Positions 57,761-64,000 of a stretch of DNA of 64,000 nt are shown here, piece after piece (the stretch's first letter is position 1; the number at the start of each line of letters is the position of its first letter). The stretch spans positions 881,051,043-881,115,042 of the forward strand of contig NC_133658.1 of the NCBI RefSeq assembly GCF_037893015.1, written 5' to 3'. The translations under genes and the position numbers were made by a program. The notes beneath the pieces were generated by a model. The model was not told the DNA's origin, made no database searches, and saw nothing but the letters and a program-made list of their open reading frames with translations. The stretch comes from Macrotis lagotis. Its lineage: Eukaryota > Chordata > Mammalia > Peramelemorphia > Peramelidae.

Positions 57761-58311
57761 GACTATGGATATTAAAAAACATTTTATATATTGTCAGACA
57801 CAACTGATACCTTGGTTGATTTTCCTGAACTGTTTACTCCTCACCCATTTTTAAGCTTTCTTTTTAAACAAAGGATGGTTAGTATCAATTGGGGAACAGC
57901 TAAACAAGTTATAGGAGTCTAGGAGATAAGACTGTTACATGTAGAAGGCTGGAAGGGAAGGGGGAAGACAAGAAGCTAGATAGAAACTTGGAATAAAGCT
58001 CAGCGCAGGACCCTATTAGCATTCATTGGAACCAGTTTCAGAATATCTACACATGCTTCATATTAAGGAGCAAGGCCCTCATACTTTATCTGGAAGCTGG
58101 GTATGTGCATTAGCTCAGTTGGGCTTTCCTAAATATTCCTTGAATGAATGGGACAGTTCTGAGTTTCCAAGTCATTAGGTCTGTCACATGTAGTGTCCAA
58201 TAAAATCCATCCATAGGCCAAGGGAAGCTATTCTTGACCCATCAGTGGTTTGGCATCATCTCTGGCCTGGCTTTTCCCCACAAAGATAATCAAGAATCTT
58301 CATGTGATTCT
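57761..58311. other. Intergenic DNA, nothing recognised
   Basis: No repeat or exon recognised. Confidence 0.35.
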
Positions 58312-58530
58312 GTCCTGTCCATTGTGTTCAGTCATGGCAGAGATGCTGCAGTGTTTTACCATTTCCTTCTCCAGCATTTCCATTTTACAGATGAGGAACT
58401 GAGGCAAATAGGGGCTAAGTGACTTGCCAAGGTCATATAGTTGGTAAATGTGTCTGAAGCTACATTTGAACTCAGATCTTCCTGACTCCAAGCCTAGGAC
58501 TGGGTAATCACTGTGCCACCTAGCTGCTCC
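58312..58530 (-). mobile_element. Ther-type CORE-SINE
   Basis: ccattgtgttcagtcatggc, tttccattttacagatgagg, tgtgccacctagctgctcc. Confidence 0.8.
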
Positions 58531-58721
58531 AAAGTAGTCTCCTGAACTGACATTTGTTTATAGCTTCTTCCAAGTATGACTCTAGCCACAATTATGAAGA
58601 AGTCCCAGAAAATAGATCCCCCAAACCAATAAGCCCTAGGTACACAGTAACCAGACTACAGGACAAAGCATCTCTCCTCCCCTTTTGTCAGTCCTACACT
58701 TAGCCCCAAGAAATCCTGGCT

Positions 58722-58880
58722 TTGACCTTTTGTGTTCTAAGCTCCCTCCCATCTCCACCATCCTGTGTTCTAAGATCCCTCCCAGCTCTGACATCGTGTT
58801 CTGAGGTCCCTCCTGGCTCTGAAGTCCCAGGTTCTAAGGGCCCTCCCAGCTGACATCCTTCACTTGTACCTCTAGATTCT
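58722..58880 (+). repeat. 33-bp minisatellite, block 3
   Basis: Four to five units of tgtgttctaagatccctccc plus agctctgacatc. Same unit as blocks at 7.2 and 24.7 kb. Confidence 0.75.
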
Positions 58881-60319
58881 AAGTTCAGTTTCAATGACTG
58901 CAAGTTCAATTTTTGCCTTGAATACTTCATACTCTTAACCCAGACTCCTTGTGATTATTTTTCATTCTTGGCTCTCCGTGTTCTAAAGAAATCTGGAGGA
59001 GCTAGGAGAAGCAGCCTACAAAGAAGTCTTGAGTAAGTAACCAAGGAAAGCCTAGTGGATCTCAGGATCCCAGAATTGCAGATTGAAAGCAGCAGTGGAC
59101 CTGAAGGGACTCTGTTCTGACTGCTCTCCGTACTCAATTTGGTTTCCATTCCAAGTGGTCAAGAACTCCCTAGAGCCTGGTTAAATCTTTGTGGAATGAA
59201 CAAACAGGACCCAAGCTTACCCACAACTGCTGTCCTGTTCTTCCCCCAATCCCCAGTTTTTTACAATCCTCTAATCTCATCCCCACCAATTTTCCATTTA
59301 CCAGATCTTTGAATGGAAGGGATTTATGGGTCCCTCTCCACACCAAACTAGGGGTTAGGGTCAGAGTACAGGAATATTTTGGGGTGTTTTGGGGAAACAG
59401 TGAGGAACCATCTGAGATATTTAAGGGGGAGGAAGTACATCTGAATGCATGTGTGTTGGGAAATGAAGGGAAGGAGTATGAATGATCCCCTCAGTTGCAC
59501 AGGCCAATGGACTTGTAACTGGACAAAGACATAAATGCAATAGTCCCTGACCTCATGAGGCTTATACTAGGGTGGGAGTAGGGGGATAAGGATAACATAT
59601 ACACAGAAGTCAGGACAAAATGTAACCCCTATCCCAAAGCCCATTGGGACAGGACTCATTCCTTATTGGTGGAGATGAATGATCACCAAGGGGAACTGGG
59701 GAGAGGTGAGAGCTTTGGTTCTTGGCCAGTCCTTTGGGACTGGCCAAACTTCTATTCTTTTCCAAGTGTCCAGTCCCTTAGGGGTACTCCAAGATTCTAG
59801 TCTCAAGGAAGAATGACGAGGCCAAGCCTAGACTCTGGGCTGACAGAGAGGCATGACCTGGCCCCTTTGGACAGGTCTGCACCCCCAGCCTGCTGCTCTG
59901 GAGACCCCAGGGCACTTGTTCTCGAGGGAACTCCACAACCCTCTCTTTGTTGACCGAGTCACCTTCCTCCCAAGAATATCTTCACTCTGTGTTGACAATT
60001 CTCTCTTTTATACATACCTTTCCTGGTTTATGTTTGTGGTTGTATTCGTTGTTGGAGCACCCCATATGAACTGGGCTCTCTCAACTCATCATGCCAAGGT
60101 GAGGCCTTTGCTGAGGGATGAGTCCTGGGTCCTCTGAGACCTTAGATTGCCTGCCTTCACTGACCTCTCTAAGCCAACCCAGAATGGTGAGAAGCAGTCC
60201 AGTACAGGAGAACATTCTAGAGTGGGACCCAGCAGATGGTCCTGGTGCTAATGAATTGACTGTGACCCTAAGGCAAGTCCTGGAACATATCTCTGCAGAA
60301 AGGAGGGAGGTCAAAGCCT
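58881..60319. other. Unique intergenic DNA downstream of MIIP
   Basis: Mostly repeat-free, moderately GC-rich. A trace of the 'size-class' ancient repeat at about 59520-59590. Frames of 76-98 codons on both strands lack features. Confidence 0.4.
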
Positions 60320-60651
60320 CTGAGAGATCTCAGAATTTTTTATTTTTAAAAAGGCACAGACAGCTGCCTCTGTCCTCACTGTCATCACTGCACACAGTGG
60401 CCTGAGCCCCAAGGCCATCCCATAGTCTCCCAGCACTTCTCCTGAGGGGTGAGTGGGTAAGCAACGGTGGAGACAGGGTCTTCCACACAGTGTGTAGATG
60501 CCTCTTGCTGAGGGCAGGCAGAACAAGTGGAAGTTTGGTCCAAAGAATGAGCTCCTGCAGGGGGTGGGGGCAGCAGGGGAACCATTGCATTTCCCTCGTA
60601 GAGGCCAAGGCCCTTCCCACCAAAAGGACGGGTTGGGTAAGGGATATGCCC
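60320..60651 (-). other. MIIP: MIIP 3' UTR
   Basis: About 330 bp between the stop codon and the polyadenylation signal, GC-rich and without recognised repeats. Several open frames cross it on both strands. I read them as chance frames in GC-rich DNA. Confidence 0.65.
60339..60344 (-). promoter_or_regulatory. MIIP: AATAAA polyadenylation signal of MIIP
   Basis: Plus-strand tttatt, so AATAAA on the gene strand, about 310 bases after the stop. Cleavage would fall near 60315-60325. Confidence 0.7.
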
Positions 60652-60777
60652 TCAAGGCCGGAGGAAGCACCTGCCACCCGACCTGTAGTATTCAGCAATG
60701 TTGCTCAGCTGGAATTGTGTGGCTTGAGACATGGAGAACAGTGGGTCTGACCAGCTCCAGTCTGAAGCCCTAGATGA
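60652..60777 (-). CDS. MIIP: MIIP last coding exon and stop
   Basis: The acceptor ttactttctag is followed by 41 codons and TGA at 60652-60654. The frame is continuous with the preceding phase-0 exon. The peptide ends GGRCFLRP and does not resemble the Pro-rich human C terminus except for a weak DWSWSDP / TWSVPQ similarity. An acceptor 8 bases further in is possible but would break the frame. Confidence 0.7.
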   Translation of the reverse strand, partial: SSRASDWSWSDPLFSMSQATQFQLSNIAEYYRSGGRCFLRP

Positions 60778-63700
60778 CTAGAAAGTAACAGGTGGAGTTA
60801 AGATGGGGGCTGGGAAGGAAAGGAAACAATATGCCAGGGGAAAGGGGCACACGGAGCCTGTGGCTCAAGAGGCCCTCTGCCCTTAAGTCCTGATTAGGAG
60901 GCAGGGCTGGGCAACAGAATGTTTGGGAGGGAATGCGGCCCCTGCTCCCAGGTCAGACATTGGCCCTTCTCTCCTCCCCCTCTTCTGCAGTTCCCTCCTG
61001 GGAGGATTTCTAGGGTGCTTTTTTCAGGGACCTCCATGGCACAAGGCCAAGAATGGAAAGTCAAGGGAGGAAATCTCCCTCCTCCTCTAGGGAGCAGACC
61101 TCAATACATCCAACCTCCCCAGAGGATACCCTCTCTCTCCCCCTAAGCCACCCTGACAACATGCAAGGCACTCTGCTGGTCAGAATGGGCCTGAGAGGAT
61201 TTACCGAAGGTGGGTGGTCTAAGGGCTCTGTCCACTGAGCACTGAGTTCTAAGGAGGTCCTGAGGTCCAGGCTGCTAAGGGCTGAACTGCCATCTGATGG
61301 TGTGGGTTTGTTGTCCCAGCCCATCAGACAGTGCTGGAAGATGAAGGGACACAGCAGAAGGTTAAACAAGTTCCTTCTGGAGGCCTGACCAGGTCACCAC
61401 CACCAATGTGTACATTAGAGGCCACATGTGTATCCTCCCCTGCTCTTCCTCCACCTCCCTAGACTCCATAGTCCTTGAAGGACCAAGGACAAGGCCTGGC
61501 TAAGCTTTACCTTCTTCTCCCGGGAGCAGGATGTGCACAAAGGACCCCTTCAAATGGGCTTGGTGAATGAAGAGATGGACAGGAGGGCCAGAGATCACTC
61601 ACCCGGGGCAGAGCCATAGTGTCTGAGCTATCAAAGCTTTTTCGTCGATGAATGGGGTATTGGTGGGGTGGCAGGAAGGTGGAGAAAGGGACGCTCACCC
61701 TGTATTAAGGGAGAGAAGGAAGGGGTCAGTTAGAGTCCTTGCCCTAGCAGATTAGCTGAGGTGAGAGTCAAAGAGGCCTCTTAGGATCAGCTGAGTCCTG
61801 ACCCAGATCAAGTCCTGACCCAGAAGTCCCTCCACCCTGGTCCCCCTTAGAAGACACAGGCTGGTCCATCTGTGCTTCAGCCTCAAGGAAACCCTGTCTC
61901 CTGCCCTTCGGTAGCACAGAGAACTAAGAGCTGACTGTTCACAGCAGTTGGGTGAAGGTCTGGGGTGCCTCTTCCTAGGACCCCAGAAGATTGGGGGGTC
62001 ATGCATGGGCTATAGGGTTGGGCCTCTGAGGGCCAGTCCAACTTCCTCAGAGAGAGGATGGAAGGTGTCCATGGGCACAAAGCAGGGGGGTAGCAAAGCC
62101 CCAACCACCTGGCTCAAGACCCAGGAGATATGAAGATGCCTCCCCCAAAAAGCCTCCTCACAATGAAAACTGCCCAATGTGCAATGAGCTTGACTTGGAG
62201 GCAGGAATGAGCAAGAGAATTCATTCCAAGGTCTCCAGAGGAATCCTGAAGGGCTCAGGGCCGCTCCAATCACTCCCTCATCCAAATAATAAAGAGAGCA
62301 GGGGACTGGCCTGGAGATCCCTAAGGTCCTTTTCTGCTGTGGCACCCTGAATGTGAATGTATCCCTGGGCCCAAGCTTAGCCCACTTGGCTAAAGGCTGC
62401 CCAGTGGTAATAAGGAGAGAAGTCACCCCTTCCCTTCTCTCCTCTCCCATGCCCCAACATCCCCCCTTCCAGATACCTGACTGGGGCGGGGTGATCCAGG
62501 GTCTCGGGGCCCCTCTGGCTGCGGGGGGTCTTGCACACAGGACACGAGGCTAGCAGATCCACGGGAACTGTAAATAATCGCTGGTTGACTCGGTAACAAT
62601 GTAAACCTGAAAGGAAGGTTCAAAACAGTGGAGCTGGCCCCTGCCCAGCTCTGCTCCACAGTGAGGGGAGGGGCAGCCTTCAGGTCCCAGGGCTCACTGG
62701 CAGGGAATGCTGGGTGGTCTTGGGCTCATCCCCAGCCCTCTGGAGTCTGCTGGCAGAGACCCCTGTGCTGGTTAGTCGAGTCCTTCCCTTCCCCGTCATT
62801 CTCCCATCCCCCTTCCCAGCATGCCTTGGATGCCACTTCCTCCCAGGCCAGTCATTCCTGAACACAGATTAACGTTTCCTAACTGTCCACACTGGGATTA
62901 CAAAGAAACAAAGCAGGTCCTGCCCTCAAGGAGTTTCTACTATAGTGGAGTCACAGGGTTAAGTGTATGAGACGAGAATGCTGGGTCTGGGGTCAGGGGC
63001 CTAGGTTTGAATCCTGACCTTGGCATGAGATGCTTGTGTGATATGAGACACATCCCTGACTCTCCCTGGGTCTCAATTTTTTCATTTGTAAAATGAGGCT
63101 GGATGCAAGGGCTTTTGAGGCCCCTTCCAGCTCTAAAGCTCTGAGACGATGCTACTAAATCTCTCTAAAATGAGGGATCAGACTAAATGAATCCAGAGTC
63201 TCTCCATCTCTCTGTCTAGGACCCCCTAAGTTGCTTAATTTCTTTGGACCTCAGTTTCCTCATCTGTAAAATGAGGAGATCAGAGTAAAGGAACTCAGAG
63301 CTCCCTTCAGTTCCAGGTCTAGGATTGTGATCCCACATAAACATAAAATACTCATGGCAAAGAAACACAAAGGAATCTGGGGATGAGGAACTGAAACCAA
63401 CAGGAAATCAGGAGAGGCTTCTTGGAGCGGGGGGCACCTGACCTGAATCCTGAGGGGACCATGGGGACAAGGAGAGGACAGGCTGTGCAAATGTCTGAAG
63501 ATGGGAAACAGTGAGCAGGACAGAGCTAAGACTTGCCGTTGAGCTCTGAACCAGGGGTACACAGTGGGCAGTCTGGGTGATGGAAAGTTGTTCATCCCAA
63601 GGAGGAAGGGCTGGCCTTTCCCAGCACATCCCCATGCCCACTGCCCACCACACCCACACCCTCTGTCTCTCTCTCTCTGTCTTGTTTGTCCCTTCTGGTA

Positions 63701-64000
63701 TTGTGCCTGTTTACAAGCTATACCCCTTTCAGACTGTAAGCTTACAGAGGGCAGGGGCCATGGAGACTGTCCTCACTGTGTCCCCAGGGGAGGTGCAGTA
63801 TAGGGGCCAGGGCTGAAGTGGCTCCTCTGAATCTCTGAACACTTGCTCCTGAGCATCCTGAGGCTAGCCTTTCCAAAGTCTTCCCCTATTCTGGACCTGA
63901 GGCAACAGAAGGCAACTGGAAGGCAGCAAAAGAGCACCCCATGACCAGGGACTTGGGTTCGGGGGGACATGACTTACACTGATGGGAATCTGGGTTTTGC
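60652..64000 (-). CDS. MIIP: MIIP, 3' half of the gene (five coding exons, 5' part lies beyond the window)
   Basis: Migration and invasion inhibitory protein. In human it binds IGFBP2 and HDAC6 and restrains cell migration and mitotic progression (established knowledge). Exons on the minus strand at 63978-64000 (partial), 62477-62606, 61603-61699, 61205-61333 and 60652-60777 splice in one frame. All introns have GT/AG ends, and the phases match at each junction. The joined product carries [12 protein letters not shown], then [20 protein letters not shown] and MALPRHCLMGWD. These align block by block with human MIIP as I remember it ([44 protein letters not shown]). Two CxxC pairs are kept, which suggests a small zinc-binding knuckle (inference). 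About 167 residues are visible. Human MIIP is about 388 residues, so the N-terminal half lies off the right edge. The last exon differs clearly from the human C terminus. No upstream promoter is in the window. Confidence 0.9.
60778..61204 (-). other. MIIP: MIIP intron, no repeats recognised
   Basis: 427 bp between the last two coding exons. GC-rich unique sequence. Nothing else found. Confidence 0.6.
61205..61333 (-). CDS. MIIP: MIIP exon beginning HCLMGWD
   Basis: 129 bp, exactly 43 codons, phase 0 at both ends. The acceptor is tcatcttccag and the donor TCG|gtaaat. It starts [14 protein letters not shown]. Human MIIP has HCLLGWD at this point. The rest is Ser/Thr-rich with SLDL against human NLDL. 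Confidence 0.88.
61334..61602 (-). other. MIIP: MIIP intron, no repeats recognised
   Basis: 269 bp with GT/AG borders. Unique sequence. Confidence 0.6.
61603..61699 (-). CDS. MIIP: MIIP exon with the RRKSFD motif
   Basis: 97 bp. The acceptor is ttaatacag and the donor CGG|gtgagt. One base completes an Arg codon, then 32 codons follow, the same length as the matching human segment. Key stretch: [19 protein letters not shown]. Confidence 0.92.
61700..62476 (-). other. MIIP: MIIP intron, no repeats recognised
   Basis: 777 bp, GC-rich. Minus-strand frames up to 146 codons cross it and run into the flanking splice site region, but they do not continue the MIIP frame. I treat them as chance. Confidence 0.55.
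62477..62606 (-). CDS. MIIP: MIIP exon with the two CxxC pairs
   Basis: 130 bp. The acceptor is ccttcctttcag and the donor is CAG|gtatct. The frame enters in phase 1 and leaves with two bases over. It encodes [18 protein letters not shown], then [20 protein letters not shown]. This is the best conserved block of MIIP. The spacing of the two CxxC pairs is as I recall it in human. Confidence 0.9.
62607..63977 (-). other. MIIP: MIIP intron with MIR and L2 remnants
   Basis: This intron of about 1.37 kb holds MIR-type SINEs in plus orientation at about 62965-63150 (tail ccccttccagctctaaagc) and 63215-63335. An L2 3'-end-like piece lies near 63690-63745 (gactgtaagcttacagaggg). A (CT)n patch is at 63660-63680. 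No further exon with matching phase was seen. Confidence 0.55.
63978..64000 (-). CDS. MIIP: MIIP exon (partial, cut by window edge)
   Basis: A donor GTAAGT (plus-strand acttac, 63972-63977) follows exon sequence that ends in phase 1 with a T. Read in the frame of the next exon it gives QNPDSHQ, and the split codon makes the first Cys of the CxxC pair. Human MIIP has DHEC at this place. The exon continues beyond 64000. Confidence 0.72.

Noticed and set aside
60311-60698. 119- and 122-codon minus frames at the end of MIIP
   Set aside because: They lie mostly in the 3' UTR. The frame set by the upstream exons ends at 60652.
62010-62450. 146-codon minus frame
   Set aside because: Lies in a MIIP intron between two well supported exons. 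Its frame does not continue the MIIP frame.
1-64000. tRNA genes, rRNA, CRISPR, bacterial-type operons
   Set aside because: The tRNA-like boxes found are all in SINEs. Repeat and intron structure is mammalian and no bacterial gene pattern was seen.

Overview
This is about 64 kb of nuclear DNA from a marsupial. The evidence is its repeat content. There are many young tRNA-type SINEs with the 'ggcagctaggtggcgcagtgg' head and 'ccttgcaaaaacctaaaaa' tail (WSINE1/MAR1 type), MIR/CORE-SINE (Ther-type) copies, SINEs with an RTE 3' tail, marsupial L1/half-L1 pieces, RTE, L2 and L3/CR1. The WSINE1-like copies point to an Australian lineage, possibly a dasyuromorph (inference from remembered family distributions). 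CpG is rare and I see no CpG island.

The only host gene I can place with confidence is at the right edge. It is the 3' half of MIIP (migration and invasion inhibitory protein), on the minus strand. Five coding exons (63978-64000, 62477-62606, 61603-61699, 61205-61333, 60652-60777) join in one frame with standard splice sites and end at a stop followed by an AATAAA. In human, MIIP is followed by TNFRSF8 on 1p36, so the DNA to the left probably corresponds to the MIIP-TNFRSF8 interval. One candidate signal-peptide ORF at about 21.0 kb fits that position but lacks a convincing splice donor.

Layout: 0-30 kb is intergenic DNA with SINEs, L1 and L2 fragments, microsatellites and two blocks of a 33-bp minisatellite. 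30.7-45.1 kb holds a fossil gammaretrovirus-like ERV between two LTR-like direct repeats. It is broken in many places and invaded by a half-L1, an L1 3' end, an RTE, an RTE-tail SINE, several WSINE1 copies and a 26-nt piece of U6 snRNA with target-site duplications. 45-60 kb is again intergenic, with a 3.1-kb minus-strand L1, an L3/CR1, nested SINEs and a third minisatellite block. 60.3-64 kb is MIIP.

Most open frames outside MIIP are repeat shadows or low-complexity translations. Among the most interesting items are the U6 micro-insertion in the ERV, the mismatch between the ERV's visible LTR-like repeats and its primer-binding-site-like and polypurine-tract-like signals, the recurrence of one 33-bp minisatellite at three loci, and the readable MIIP exons with a divergent C terminus.
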